This document shows, one piece after another, positions 41,149-50,434 of a stretch of DNA of 64,000 bases (its first letter is position 1; each line of letters begins with the position of its first letter). Source of the stretch: Pseudarthrobacter sulfonivorans (GTDB taxonomy: Bacteria; Actinomycetota; Actinomycetes; Actinomycetales; Micrococcaceae); NCBI RefSeq assembly GCF_001484605.1, contig NZ_CP013747.1, positions 62,001-126,000 of the forward strand. The letters are read 5' to 3'. Position numbers and translations under genes: made by a program. Under the pieces are notes generated by a model that had not been told where the DNA came from, did not search any database, and worked only from the letters and a program-made list of their open reading frames with translations.

Positions 41149-41261
41149 CCCGACGGTCAGCCCAACCCCGCAGCATCGCATCACCGGGAGCCCCCCGCCT
41201 TCATTCTGGCCGGCTCCCGAGGCACGCTCATGGCCCCAAACAGAGAAAGAATTACCTCCGA

Positions 41262-41780
41262 TGCCAGTCTCCCCCGTCCGGCTGAACCACGCCGTACTAT
41301 TCGTCACCGACCTTGACCGGGCCGAGCGCTTCTACACCCACGTCTTCAGCATGGAAGTGGTCGCCCGCGAACCGGCTGCGAACGCTGCATTCCTGCGGCT
41401 GCCCCGCTCCGGCAACCACCACGACCTCGGCCTCTTCGGCGTAGGCGCCGCCGCGGCGCCTACGGTGCGTGGCGGCGTCGGGCTCTACCACCTCGCGTGG
41501 CAGCTGGACACCATCGATGAGCTCGCCGAGGCCCGCGGGACCTTGACGGACGCCGGCGCATACACCGGTCAGCCATGGCGCCACCAAGAGCATCTACGGC
41601 GCAGATCCGGACGGCAACGAGTTCGAACTTATGTGGATGCTTCCCCGGCAGCATTGGGGCGAGTACGAGAACACCGCTCCCGTCGAGCCGCTGGAGCTCG
41701 ACGCCGAACTGGCCCGATGGTCCGGCGTGCCCACCGCCGGCCGCATCGCCACAGCCAGCACTGAGGAGGACAACTCATGA
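41262..41780 (+). pseudogene. VOC-family (glyoxalase/ring-cleaving dioxygenase-like) gene, frameshifted
   Basis: The frame begins MPVSPVRLNHAVLFVTDLDR and continues with GVGLYHLAWQLDTIDELAEAR, a vicinal-oxygen-chelate fold with metal ligands His9 and the His of YHLAWQ. At about 41569 the frame breaks after DAGAYTG. Another frame then continues the family with HGATKSIYGADPDGNEFELM, containing the third ligand Glu, and ends at 41780 in an ATGA overlap with the hydrolase gene. One inserted or two missing bases explain it. The total would be about 172 residues. It is MhqO-like by context. True inactivation and sequencing error cannot be told apart here. Confidence 0.78.
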
Positions 41781-42946
41781 ATGACGATTTCGGCAAACCT
41801 ACCGTCGTCTGGCACAGCCCTGACGCCCCCGACCGTCCCCTTGTGGTCCTATTGCACGGACGCGGCGCCGACGAGACCGGCATCATTGGCCTAGCGGGAC
41901 ACCTGCCACCCGGACCATCGTACGCAGCCGTCCGCGCACCGATCCCCGCCGGAGGCGGATACGCCTGGTTCGCCAACCGTGGAATCGGCCGTCCGGTCGC
42001 GGAGTCCCTCACTCAGACCATGGCCTGGTTCCGAGAGTGGCTCGACGACGTGGCGCCCGCGGGCCGCCAGGTCATACTCGTTGGCTTCAGCGGCGGCGCC
42101 GCGTTCGCCGGTGGTCTGCTTCTGGCCGATCCGCAGCGCTTCGCCGGCGCTGCAATCCTGTACGGAACGTTACCGTTCGACGCCGGGGTCCCAACCTCAC
42201 CTGCGCGCCTGGCCGGAGTGCCGGTCTTTATAGCCCAAGGCGACACGGACACAGTCATCCCCCGCGAACTGCTGGACCGTACTTGGACCTACCTGCTCGG
42301 CGATTCCGGCGCACCCGCCTACGCACGCCGCGACCCCGGCGGCCACGGGCTCACCAACACCACCATTGCCGAGCTTGGCGGCTGGATCGCAGAACGTCTG
42401 AATTTCCTTGCCACCCGCAGCATTCTGCCTGCTGGCCACGGCACCTGGAGTACCCTTCCAGACGGCAAACTTCCATCTCGCCAAGGTACCCGGCCCGAAG
42501 TTTCCTGGTCGATTCCCCAGGAGCAACGCTCCGACAACAGCCCCCTCCATATCCGAGAGCAGCTCCATAGCAGCATCACGGCCTTGCCAGGGGTAACCGC
42601 CCGTCAGTCAGCCATCTCCGTACCCGGCGCATCTGGCTTCATGGTCGAACGGGGCCCGGGGGCGCCGCTTGATGCGTTCCTCGTGCCACAAGTTGGCGAG
42701 TTCGCACACCTCCACCCCGACTACGACGGTTCTCTGCATCTGGCACTGCCGCTGGCGCTGAGCCGCGACGCAATCGCCAAGGGATGGGCCGTCGCCCACC
42801 CCCTCGCGGGCATCCGCCTCGCCCGCGGAATGGTCATGATCTACGGGCCACGGAATGCGACCGAACTCGACACCGTCACCGGCATCGTCCAGACCAGCCA
42901 CGCCTACGCCACGGCAGTGCTCCCCGCAAGCGACGGGAGTGCCTGA
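41777..42946 (+). CDS. MhqD-like alpha/beta hydrolase fused to a luciferase-family (DUF5519-like) domain
   Basis: A 389-residue two-domain protein. Residues 1-210 are a phospholipase/carboxylesterase-type hydrolase collinear with the one at 21272 (LVVLLHGRGADETG, VGFSGGAAFAGG, AQGDTDTVIP, GGHGL). After a linker, residues about 240-380 contain QLHSSITALPGVTARQSAIS, GEFAHLHPDYDGSLHLALPL and GWAVAHPLAGIRLARGMVMI, a pattern of the small luciferase-family/DUF5519 proteins, with a conserved HLHP. The ATG overlaps the VOC stop. The fusion suggests that the two activities act on the same compound. Function of the second domain is unknown. Confidence 0.78.
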   Translation: MNDDFGKPTVVWHSPDAPDRPLVVLLHGRGADETGIIGLAGHLPPGPSYAAVRAPIPAGGGYAWFANRGIGRPVAESLTQTMAWFREWLDDVAPAGRQVILVGFSGGAAFAGGLLLADPQRFAGAAILYGTLPFDAGVPTSPARLAGVPVFIAQGDTDTVIPRELLDRTWTYLLGDSGAPAYARRDPGGHGLTNTTIAELGGWIAERLNFLATRSILPAGHGTWSTLPDGKLPSRQGTRPEVSWSIPQEQRSDNSPLHIREQLHSSITALPGVTARQSAISVPGASGFMVERGPGAPLDAFLVPQVGEFAHLHPDYDGSLHLALPLALSRDAIAKGWAVAHPLAGIRLARGMVMIYGPRNATELDTVTGIVQTSHAYATAVLPASDGSA

Positions 42947-42991
42947 CATGCCGCGGAGCCAAGTCCGCAGGCCGCCATGGCTCCCGTGCCA

Positions 42992-44158
42992 TTAGCTTTG
43001 GCGTATGGCAGTTCGCACGGTCTGCGAAAGATGCAGCGCCCTCGTATCCGCGCCGCCTGGAAGTTGCATTTGAAGCGGGATGTAGCCGAAGCTGACGTCG
43101 TAAAGGGGGTCAGCGTACCCCAGCGCTCCGCCGGCTCCATCGTGGCCAAAGGCCCGGAAGCTGCCAAAATCACTGCCGGGATGAGGCTTCATGAAAACAA
43201 CCCCGAACGCCGTCGGGAAATTCAGGACACGATCGACTCCCCACACCTGCTGCTGTCCCATCTCTGCGACAGTATCGGGGTCAAGGAGAGCCTCCCCCAG
43301 CAGTCCAATGGCTGCTGCATAAACTTGTGCGAGCCCCCTCGCCGATCCGACGCCGCCAAGGGCGGCGGGTCCGGCGGCGCGCACTTCCCGCAGATTGGGT
43401 GAGTAGGGCCCGAGGTTCGGTGGTACGAGATTGTTGACACCATTGAACATCAGGGCGCCCAGTCCGTCCGGCGACGTCGGACTTTGGCTGATCATTGCCA
43501 GCTGTTCGGCGGTGGGATGCGCTGGACGTAGAGCTTCGTACCTGTCCTCCTGTGACGGCGGCAGTGCGAGCCAAAAGTCGATGTCACGGGGTGCGCGGAT
43601 GCTGTCCTCATAGAGTTCTTGCAGGGACTGGCCAGTTATGCGCCTCACCAGTTCTTCCATGAAGGTTCCTATGGTGAGGCCGTGGTAGCCGAACGCTGTC
43701 CCTGGGCGCCAATATGGCCGTTGTGCCGCTAGCTTGGGCGCAGCACGCCGCGAGTCCAGGATGTCCTCATTTTCAAGTCCGGCATCCACATTTACGAGCC
43801 CCGCCTGGTGCGACAAGAGCTGACGGACAAGGATCTTTTCCTTCCCATGGGTTGCGAACTCCGGCCAATAGTGGACCACAGTTTGATCCAGGTCGAGCGC
43901 ACCGGATCGGATCAAAGTGCCCAAGGCAATCGCCGCCACGCCTTTTGTTGCGGAAAAGGTACCAGTCAGGGTGTCGTTTCTTAGTCCGTCCCCTCCGGCC
44001 AGATTCACTACCAGTTGGCCTTTCCAATACACGGCCAACTGGGCGCTGTAGTTAGGGTCGTCGGCCAGGTAGCCGTCAAACTCGGCGCGTACGTCCTCGA
44101 ACCCGGGAGCGGTGGTGCCTGTGGAATGGTTGTGCGTGGGAGCCGTGACGGCTGACAT
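42992..44158 (-). CDS. Class C beta-lactamase-fold serine hydrolase (EstB-like esterase)
   Basis: A 388-residue serine hydrolase with the SxxK nucleophile motif in GTFSATKGVAAIALG (about residue 70), a Tyr motif in FGYHGLTIG (about 165) and HDGAGGALGYADP (about 340) in place of the beta-lactamase KTG box, the pattern of family VIII esterases. The start MSAVTAPTHNHS at 44158 was chosen because the upstream frame overlaps the preceding esterase gene. It is the last gene of the leftward ABC/beta-glucosidase/esterase operon, 16 bp after the other esterase. No signal peptide is seen, so it acts in the cytoplasm. Confidence 0.85.
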   Translation of the reverse strand: MSAVTAPTHNHSTGTTAPGFEDVRAEFDGYLADDPNYSAQLAVYWKGQLVVNLAGGDGLRNDTLTGTFSATKGVAAIALGTLIRSGALDLDQTVVHYWPEFATHGKEKILVRQLLSHQAGLVNVDAGLENEDILDSRRAAPKLAAQRPYWRPGTAFGYHGLTIGTFMEELVRRITGQSLQELYEDSIRAPRDIDFWLALPPSQEDRYEALRPAHPTAEQLAMISQSPTSPDGLGALMFNGVNNLVPPNLGPYSPNLREVRAAGPAALGGVGSARGLAQVYAAAIGLLGEALLDPDTVAEMGQQQVWGVDRVLNFPTAFGVVFMKPHPGSDFGSFRAFGHDGAGGALGYADPLYDVSFGYIPLQMQLPGGADTRALHLSQTVRTAIRQS

Positions 44159-44174
44159 CACTGAGGGCCTTTCT

Positions 44175-45161
44175 CTAGTTCTGGATTGTGCCAACGATTG
44201 GGCCCAGTCCGAGTCGCCGATCGTTATGGAGCCAGCGGCGCATCCGCTCAACTGAATTCCTGGCTGGCACTGAATGGGGGTGGTCCAGGTGCCCGTGCAT
44301 ACTCCCCGGTTCCATCTCGATACGGACGTGCACTCCTGCAGACTCCAGTTGGGCGGCGAAAAGTTCGCCCGAGGCACGAAGCGTGTCGGCCTCTGAATTG
44401 ATGATGTAGACAGGCGGAAACCCGTTGAGGTCGCCGCTTCCGGCGAATGCGTGGGGGTCGCTGAAGATGTCCTCGCTCCCCGCGAAGTTGAGATTGATGT
44501 CGCGGATGAAGTCCGGCCCGAATACGAGGTCAGAAGGAACGCCTTCCATCTTCTTCACAATCTCCTCGCTGAGCGGCGGAAGCTTTGCATGAACGAGAGG
44601 ATAAGCGAGCAACAACGATGCCGGCATCTGCCCGGCATCGTCCCCGAGCCGTGCGGTGAGCGCGGCAGTCAGGGCAGCCCCGGCGCTCGCACCACCCAGG
44701 TGAAGGTCATCAGCAGTTGCCAATCCTAACTCGCTGAGATTTTCAGTGGCCCACAGCCACCCGGCCCGCACATCATTCGACGGTGCGGGGTACTTCAAAC
44801 CGTGAAGGGCCTTGCGATAGTCAAGTGACAGAACCGAAATGCCGTGGGACGCCAGGTACAAGCTCACCCAGTGAGCCTCGGGCATGTCCAGGTCTCCGGC
44901 GATGAAGGCGCCGCCGTGCACCCAGACGAAGCCCGCAAGGGCCTCGCCGGGAGCTCGGTACAGACGTCCCGGAACTCCTCCGTCCGGAGTCGGGACAGTA
45001 ATATCGACTGCCGATATTGCGCCAAGCTCGGGGTATATGGACACAAGCGACTGGTGGTCCGTGTCAGTTCGAGGATCAGGGCGGGGGCCATTCAGCTCCA
45101 ACTCGCGAATCAGCTGACTGGCGATCGACGTACTTGAATTTTGCGTGCCTGTCTCGGGCAT
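44175..45161 (-). CDS. HSL-type alpha/beta hydrolase (esterase)
   Basis: A 328-residue esterase of the hormone-sensitive-lipase type: WVHGGAFIAGDLD (oxyanion hole, about residue 95), GGASAGAALTAAL with the nucleophile (about 170), and acid and histidine in the C-terminal part (EADTLRASGE, SMHGHLDHP). The ATG at 45161 (MPETGTQNSST) follows AAGGAAAAG. It lies 31 bp after the beta-glucosidase gene. A role in removing acyl groups from imported glycosides is plausible from context but not proven. Confidence 0.85.
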   Translation of the reverse strand: MPETGTQNSSTSIASQLIRELELNGPRPDPRTDTDHQSLVSIYPELGAISAVDITVPTPDGGVPGRLYRAPGEALAGFVWVHGGAFIAGDLDMPEAHWVSLYLASHGISVLSLDYRKALHGLKYPAPSNDVRAGWLWATENLSELGLATADDLHLGGASAGAALTAALTARLGDDAGQMPASLLLAYPLVHAKLPPLSEEIVKKMEGVPSDLVFGPDFIRDINLNFAGSEDIFSDPHAFAGSGDLNGFPPVYIINSEADTLRASGELFAAQLESAGVHVRIEMEPGSMHGHLDHPHSVPARNSVERMRRWLHNDRRLGLGPIVGTIQN

Positions 45162-45192
45162 CTGTCTCGTCTTTTCCTTCCTTGAGCAGGAG

Positions 45193-47679
45193 CTAGTTTT
45201 GGACCAGTTCCAGCGTGGCCTGCAGCGGAAGTTCGCTGACTGAGGTGCCGATGCGGAGTGTGTAGACGCCGGGTTCGTAGGTCCAGCCGTTGTCCCAGTA
45301 GGCCAGAAGCCGGGTGGGGACGTCCAGGAATGCGGTGGCGGTTTCGCCGGGTTCGGCCCAGATGGGGGTGGATGCGACGAGCCAACGGACCGGGCGGTCG
45401 ACGGCGGAGCCGGGCTTTTCGGCGTAGACTTGGACCACATTTTTGCCGGCGCGTGCCCCAGTGTTGGTCAGGGCAACGCTGAGGGGCACGACGGCGCCGG
45501 GGGTCGTTTCTGCGGGTGCGTCCACGCTGTCGGTGGTCCAGGTGGTGTAGCCGAGGCCGTAGCCGAATTCGTAGGCCGGGGTGGTGCCGGCTTTGAGCCA
45601 GGCGCGGTAGCCGATGTGGATGCCTTCATCGTAGGTCAGGGTCCCGTCCTGGCCAGGGGTGACGTTGATGACGGGGACGTCTTCCTGGGTGGCGGGCCAG
45701 GTCGTGGGCAGGCGGCCGCCGGGTTCGGTGGCGCCGGTGAGGATGTCGGTTAGGGCGTGGCCGAATTCCTGGCCGCCGAAGTAGCCGATCAGGGTCGCGG
45801 CGACTTCGTCGCGCCAGGGCAGCAGGACCGGGGAGCCGGAGTTCACGATCACGATGGTGCGGGGGTTGACGGCGGCGATGGCGTGGACCAGGCGGTCCTG
45901 CAGGCCGGGCAGTTCCAGGGAGGTCCGGTCGTAGCCTTCGGATTCGACGCGGGAGTTGGTGCCCACAACGACGACGGCGATCTCGGCTGCGCGGGCAGCC
46001 TCCACTGCGTCCTTGATCAGGGAGTCAGGGTCGGCGTCGTAAGCTTCGACACCGATGGTGATTCCGAGCGTATTGGATAATGCGCCGACGCTGTCCGTCG
46101 TGAGCTCCACACGGAGTTGCATCGGGATACCCTCACACACCTTCACCGGCACCGAAACCGCGGGCGGGGCCAGCAACGCGGCCCCCAAATCCGTTCCTAC
46201 CGCCTCGACCGTCGCTTCGTGCGCGAGGATTCCATTGACGAAGATGCGGCCATGGCCCACGGTGGAGAAGCCCAGCCGGACCGTACCCGTTTCGTCCGGT
46301 GTGTAGATGGTGTGGAACTGGACCATGGAGGACGCTGCAATAGGTGCGTCACCGCCGAACCACACCAGGGCGGTGGAGCGGCGGTCCTCGGCGAAGAGCT
46401 CCTCGCCGTTCGCGTCCAGAAACCGGACACGGAGTCCAGGGGTTCCGGTGACCGGGTTGGTGAGCTGTTCCAGCGGCAGCTCGGCGATGCCTTCCTGCAC
46501 CACGGCGCCAACACTGTACGTGACGTTGTCGGCGCCGAAGGCGGAACGGATCCCGTCAAGCGGGGTGATGATCTTTTCCGGGACAACAGTGGCGGAGCCG
46601 CCGCCCTGGGTGCGGGCATAGCGGGCGTTGTGGCCGATCACCGCGACCGTCCGGACCACAGCAGGGTCCAGCGGCAGCACGCCGTCGTTCTTCACCATCA
46701 CGGTGCCGGCCGCGGAGACCTCGCGGGCGAAGGCGATGGGGTCCTCCCGGTCCGCCGGTTCGGCGGCCACGGGCTCGAAGCCTTCCAGGGCGCCGACGCG
46801 GGCGGCGAGCTGCAGGATCCGCAGCACCTTACGGTCGATCGCGACCTCCTGGACCTGGCCGGACTTCACGGCCACCGCCAGGGCTTCGCCCCAGGGTCCG
46901 TCCGGACCGGGCATGGCCAGGTCCTGGGAGGCGTTGGCGCTGTTGACGCTGCGCACGGCGGTCCAGTCGCTGATCACCACGCCGTCGAAGCCCCATTCGC
47001 TGTTCAGCGGGGTTTCCAGCAGGTCGTTTTCGGTGGCAGTTGCACCATTGATCGAGTTGTAGGCGCTCATCACCAGCCACGCCTTCGATTCGACGATGGC
47101 CTTCTCGAACGCGAGCAGGTAGAGCTCCCGCAGGGCCCGGTCCCCTACCTTGACGTCCACGGTGAAGCGATCAGTTTCGGAGTCGTTGGCGATGTAGTGC
47201 TTCGGGGTGGCGCCCACGCCGTTGCGCTGCACGCCCGTGACGTAGGCGGCGGCAAGTTCCGCTGTCAGGACCGGGTCCTCGCTGAAGGCCTCGAAGTGCC
47301 GACCGCCCAGGGGTGAGCGGTGGAGGTTGATGGTGGGGCCGAGCACGACGTCGACGCCCTTGCGGCGGGCCTCGACGGCGGAGGCGGCACCGAGCCGGTC
47401 CGCGATGGCCGGGTCCCAGGAGGAGCTGATGGCCGCGGCGGAGGGGAAATTCATGGACGGCTGGCGTTCGTCCCAGACCTCGCCGCGGACACCGGTGGGG
47501 CCGTCGGAGAACAGCATGCGGCGCAAGCCGATCTTCTCCAGCGGCCAGGTGGTCCAGAAATCCCGGCCGGTCAGGAGCTGGACCTTCTCTTCGAGGGTCA
47601 GTTCCGCCAGGAGTGCTTGGAGCCGGGCGTCGGTGGCGCGCTCGTCAGTGGTGCGCGTTTCTGTGGTGAGGGTTTCCAT
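45193..47679 (-). CDS. Glycoside hydrolase family 3 beta-glucosidase with PA14 insert
   Basis: An 828-residue GH3 enzyme: N-terminal barrel with LSDGPTG-like LFSDGPTGVRGE (about residue 60), KHYIANDSETDR and the nucleophile Asp in GFDGVVISDWTAV (about 238). A sandwich domain carries a PA14-like insert (about 400-540; MVQFHTIYTPDETGTVRLGF) and the C-terminus is fibronectin-III-like (PVRWLVASTPIWAEPGETAT). There is no signal peptide, so it cleaves imported beta-glucosides in the cytoplasm. The ATG at 47679 (METLTTETRT) is used because the long upstream frame overlaps the transporter ATPase. It is in one operon with a dipeptide/oligosaccharide-type ABC importer and two esterases. Confidence 0.92.
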   Translation of the reverse strand: METLTTETRTTDERATDARLQALLAELTLEEKVQLLTGRDFWTTWPLEKIGLRRMLFSDGPTGVRGEVWDERQPSMNFPSAAAISSSWDPAIADRLGAASAVEARRKGVDVVLGPTINLHRSPLGGRHFEAFSEDPVLTAELAAAYVTGVQRNGVGATPKHYIANDSETDRFTVDVKVGDRALRELYLLAFEKAIVESKAWLVMSAYNSINGATATENDLLETPLNSEWGFDGVVISDWTAVRSVNSANASQDLAMPGPDGPWGEALAVAVKSGQVQEVAIDRKVLRILQLAARVGALEGFEPVAAEPADREDPIAFAREVSAAGTVMVKNDGVLPLDPAVVRTVAVIGHNARYARTQGGGSATVVPEKIITPLDGIRSAFGADNVTYSVGAVVQEGIAELPLEQLTNPVTGTPGLRVRFLDANGEELFAEDRRSTALVWFGGDAPIAASSMVQFHTIYTPDETGTVRLGFSTVGHGRIFVNGILAHEATVEAVGTDLGAALLAPPAVSVPVKVCEGIPMQLRVELTTDSVGALSNTLGITIGVEAYDADPDSLIKDAVEAARAAEIAVVVVGTNSRVESEGYDRTSLELPGLQDRLVHAIAAVNPRTIVIVNSGSPVLLPWRDEVAATLIGYFGGQEFGHALTDILTGATEPGGRLPTTWPATQEDVPVINVTPGQDGTLTYDEGIHIGYRAWLKAGTTPAYEFGYGLGYTTWTTDSVDAPAETTPGAVVPLSVALTNTGARAGKNVVQVYAEKPGSAVDRPVRWLVASTPIWAEPGETATAFLDVPTRLLAYWDNGWTYEPGVYTLRIGTSVSELPLQATLELVQN

Positions 47680-47759
47680 GGTGGCTTTCTGGGCTGGTCC
47701 GACGGCTGTCGTATCGATTGGTTGTGCTGCGGCGGCTGGACGCTGTCGCGGACGCGGGG

Positions 47760-48620
47760 TCAGGCGGCGCCGGCCTGAAGGTCCTGCTGGTTCTGGAGTT
47801 CCAGGAGCCGGAGCCTGTCGGTGCGGTGTTGGGCCTGCCGGTCGGGGTCCGGGATGGGCGCGGCCATGAAGAGCCGTTGGGTGTAGGGGTGTTCGGGTGC
47901 TCCGGTGACCTGTTCGCCGTCGCCCCATTCAACGATCTCGCCGTGGTACATCACGGCGACCCGGTGGCTGAGGTGCCGCACCACGGCGAGGTCGTGGGAG
48001 ACAAAGAGGTAGGCGACGCCGGTGCGTTCCTGGATCTCGATGAAGAGTTCCATCACGCGCGCCTGGGTGGAGAGGTCAAGGGCTGAGACGGGTTCGTCGC
48101 AGACGATGAGCTTCGGGTCCAGGGCCAGGGCCCGGGCGATGGCCACGCGCTGACGCTGGCCGCCGGAGAACTCCCGCGGCAGCCGGTGGGCGGCGCCCTG
48201 TGGCAGCCGGACCTGGTCCAGGAGGTCGGCCACCCGCTTGTTCGCGGCCTGGCGGTCCACTTTGCGGACGGTGAGCGGTTCGGTGAGTATCTGCTCGATG
48301 GTCATCGACGGGTTCAGCGAGGTGTACGGGTCCTGGAAGACCACCTGGATCTCATGGCTCAGTTCCTTGCGCTTGGCGCGGCTTGCCTTGGAGATTGCCT
48401 CGCCGCGGTAGCTGATGCTGCCGCCGGTCACAGGAGCCAGGCCCAGGACCGCGCGGCCCAGCGTGGTCTTGCCGGAACCGGATTCGCCCACCAGGCCCAC
48501 GGTCTCGCCGGGCCGGATGTCCAGGGAGACGCCTTTGAGGGCCTTGAACGGTTCTTTGCGGAAGCCCTTGAGCGGGTATTCGACCACCACGTCCTTGACG
48601 TTGAGCAAAGTTTCGGTCAT
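47760..48620 (-). CDS. ABC transporter ATP-binding protein (OppF/DppF type)
   Basis: A 286-residue ATPase of the peptide/nickel/oligosaccharide import family: Walker [10 protein letters not shown] near residue 41, signature [16 protein letters not shown] near 150, Walker [13 protein letters not shown] near 175, and the C-terminal [17 protein letters not shown] extension typical of this family. The ATG overlaps the stop of the permease-ATPase fusion (ATGA). In this operon the substrate is probably a beta-glucoside or cello-oligosaccharide rather than a peptide, given the GH3 gene downstream. Confidence 0.9.
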   Translation of the reverse strand: MTETLLNVKDVVVEYPLKGFRKEPFKALKGVSLDIRPGETVGLVGESGSGKTTLGRAVLGLAPVTGGSISYRGEAISKASRAKRKELSHEIQVVFQDPYTSLNPSMTIEQILTEPLTVRKVDRQAANKRVADLLDQVRLPQGAAHRLPREFSGGQRQRVAIARALALDPKLIVCDEPVSALDLSTQARVMELFIEIQERTGVAYLFVSHDLAVVRHLSHRVAVMYHGEIVEWGDGEQVTGAPEHPYTQRLFMAAPIPDPDRQAQHRTDRLRLLELQNQQDLQAGAA

Positions 48621-50434
48621 GACGCCACATCTTTCAGTTCCTTGAGGGTGTACTGCCCGCGGGGTGCGGTATCTTCGAGGATCGCGTCCAGCAGCTGGCG
48701 CGTGTACGGGTGCCGGGCATCGTTGAAGATGGCCCGGACGGGTCCGGTCTCCACGACGCGGCCGGACTGCATGACCGAGACGCGGTCGCAGAGGTCGGCC
48801 ACCACACCGAAGTTGTGGGTCACCAGGATGACGCCCATGTTCAGTTCGTCCTGGAGCTCGCGGAGCAGGTTCAGGACCTCGGCCTGCACGGTGACATCCA
48901 GGGCCGTGGTGGGTTCGTCGGCGATCAGCAGGTCAGGTTCGCAGGAGACGGCGCCGGCGATGAGGACGCGCTGGGCCATGCCGCCGGAGATCTGGTGCGG
49001 GTACGCGTTGAAGGTGCGCTCGGGGTTGGGAATGCCCACCTTGGCTAGCAGCTCCAGGGCCCGTTTGCGGGCTTCGGCCTTGGAGATGCCAAGGCAGACC
49101 CGCATCGGCTCCATCAACTGGCTGCCGATGGTGAATGCGCCGTCCAGGTTGGACATCGGCTCCTGCGGAATGTACGCGATGCGCTTCCCGCGGACCTTGG
49201 TCATTTCCTTTTCGGAGAGATGTGCCAGGTCCTTGCCCTCGAAGGAGATGGATCCACCGGTGATGCGTCCGCCCTGCGGCAGGAGCCGGAGGATGGAAAA
49301 CGCGGTCTGCGTCTTGCCGGAACCCGATTCGCCCACCAGGCCGTGCACCTCGCCGCGTCGAACTGTCAGGTTCACATGGTTGACCACGTGGGTGGTTGAA
49401 CCGTCGGGCTGGTCGTAGCCGACGCCAAGATCGGTGACTTCCAGCAGCAGCTCGCCTTTGTCTGCGCCCGGTTCTTCGGGATGGACGACGGCGGCAGCAC
49501 CGCGCTTCTCAGCCGCACCCTCGGCGTCAGCGATGGCAGCAGCTGCCGCAGCCTTGCGGCTCTTCTTGACCGGGCCGCTGCTGCGTTCCAGTTCATCGCG
49601 CATCGCGTTCGCGAGCAGGGTCAGGGCGATGCAGACCAGACCGATGATCAGGGCGGGCCACAGGACCAGCGTGGGTGACTTGAAGATATTGATGAAGCCG
49701 TCGTTGAGCATGCTTCCCCAGGTGGGGATGTTCCGGTCCCCCAGGCCCAGGAACTCAAGGCCGGCCTGGATGGCGATGGCAATGCCCAGGACCATGGCGG
49801 ACTGGATGATGACAGGCGCCCGGACCACGGACAGGATGTGCCGGCCGATGATCCTGAAGTCGCTGAGTCCGGAGACCCGTGCGGCGTCCACATAGAGCTC
49901 GTTGCGGACAGCGGTGACTGAGGCGTAGACCAGACGGAAGAAGGCGGGTGAGAGCAGGACGCCGAAGATCATCATGGACAGCCACATGGACGGGCCCACC
50001 ACAGCGCGGGCTGCCAGCAGCACCACCATGCCCGGAAGTGCCATCATCAGGCCCGTGAGCCAGGAGGAGACCGAATCGAACCAGCCGCCGTAATATCCGG
50101 CGATCAGGCCGGCAGTGACCCCGAGGACCAGCGCCACGGCGAGGGCCAGCAGGGCGCCGGCGAGGCTGAACTGGCCGGCGAACAGCAGCCGGCTGAGGAC
50201 GTCGCGGCCTGCGCTGTCGGCGCCAAGGAGGTGTTCGGAGCCGGTTTTGGCCAGCACATCCTTCAGGATTGCAGTGTTGGGGTCGTGGGTTGCCAGCAAC
50301 GGCGCCAGGATCGAGGCCAGTGCCACCAGGAACAGGACAAGCAGGGAGGCTGCGCCCGTGGGATGGGTTAGGAGCTTCCGGAAAAGGGAAACCTTGGCTG
50401 CCGTGACGGGCAGTGCGAGGGGAGTTTCGATCAT
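48617..50434 (-). CDS. ABC transporter permease-ATPase fusion (DppC-DppD)
   Basis: A 605-residue protein joining two normally separate subunits. Residues about 1-280 are a DppC-type permease with six helices and the EAA loop ([21 protein letters not shown]). An alanine-rich linker (about 285-320) leads to a DppD-type ATPase with Walker [11 protein letters not shown] near 368, signature [16 protein letters not shown] and Walker [13 protein letters not shown]. It overlaps the genes on both sides (ATGA). Fusion guarantees equal amounts of the two parts; no frameshift is involved. Confidence 0.9.
   Translation of the reverse strand: MIETPLALPVTAAKVSLFRKLLTHPTGAASLLVLFLVALASILAPLLATHDPNTAILKDVLAKTGSEHLLGADSAGRDVLSRLLFAGQFSLAGALLALAVALVLGVTAGLIAGYYGGWFDSVSSWLTGLMMALPGMVVLLAARAVVGPSMWLSMMIFGVLLSPAFFRLVYASVTAVRNELYVDAARVSGLSDFRIIGRHILSVVRAPVIIQSAMVLGIAIAIQAGLEFLGLGDRNIPTWGSMLNDGFINIFKSPTLVLWPALIIGLVCIALTLLANAMRDELERSSGPVKKSRKAAAAAAIADAEGAAEKRGAAAVVHPEEPGADKGELLLEVTDLGVGYDQPDGSTTHVVNHVNLTVRRGEVHGLVGESGSGKTQTAFSILRLLPQGGRITGGSISFEGKDLAHLSEKEMTKVRGKRIAYIPQEPMSNLDGAFTIGSQLMEPMRVCLGISKAEARKRALELLAKVGIPNPERTFNAYPHQISGGMAQRVLIAGAVSCEPDLLIADEPTTALDVTVQAEVLNLLRELQDELNMGVILVTHNFGVVADLCDRVSVMQSGRVVETGPVRAIFNDARHPYTRQLLDAILEDTAPRGQYTLKELKDVAS

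Noticed and set aside
46117..47316. 399-residue plus-strand open frame inside the beta-glucosidase gene
   Set aside because: Antisense to a complete GH3 gene; composition is rich in Gly, His, Asp and Arg without domain features.
48186..49418. 410-residue plus-strand open frame over the ABC ATPase genes
   Set aside because: Antisense shadow of two clear ATPase regions; no domain or ribosome site.
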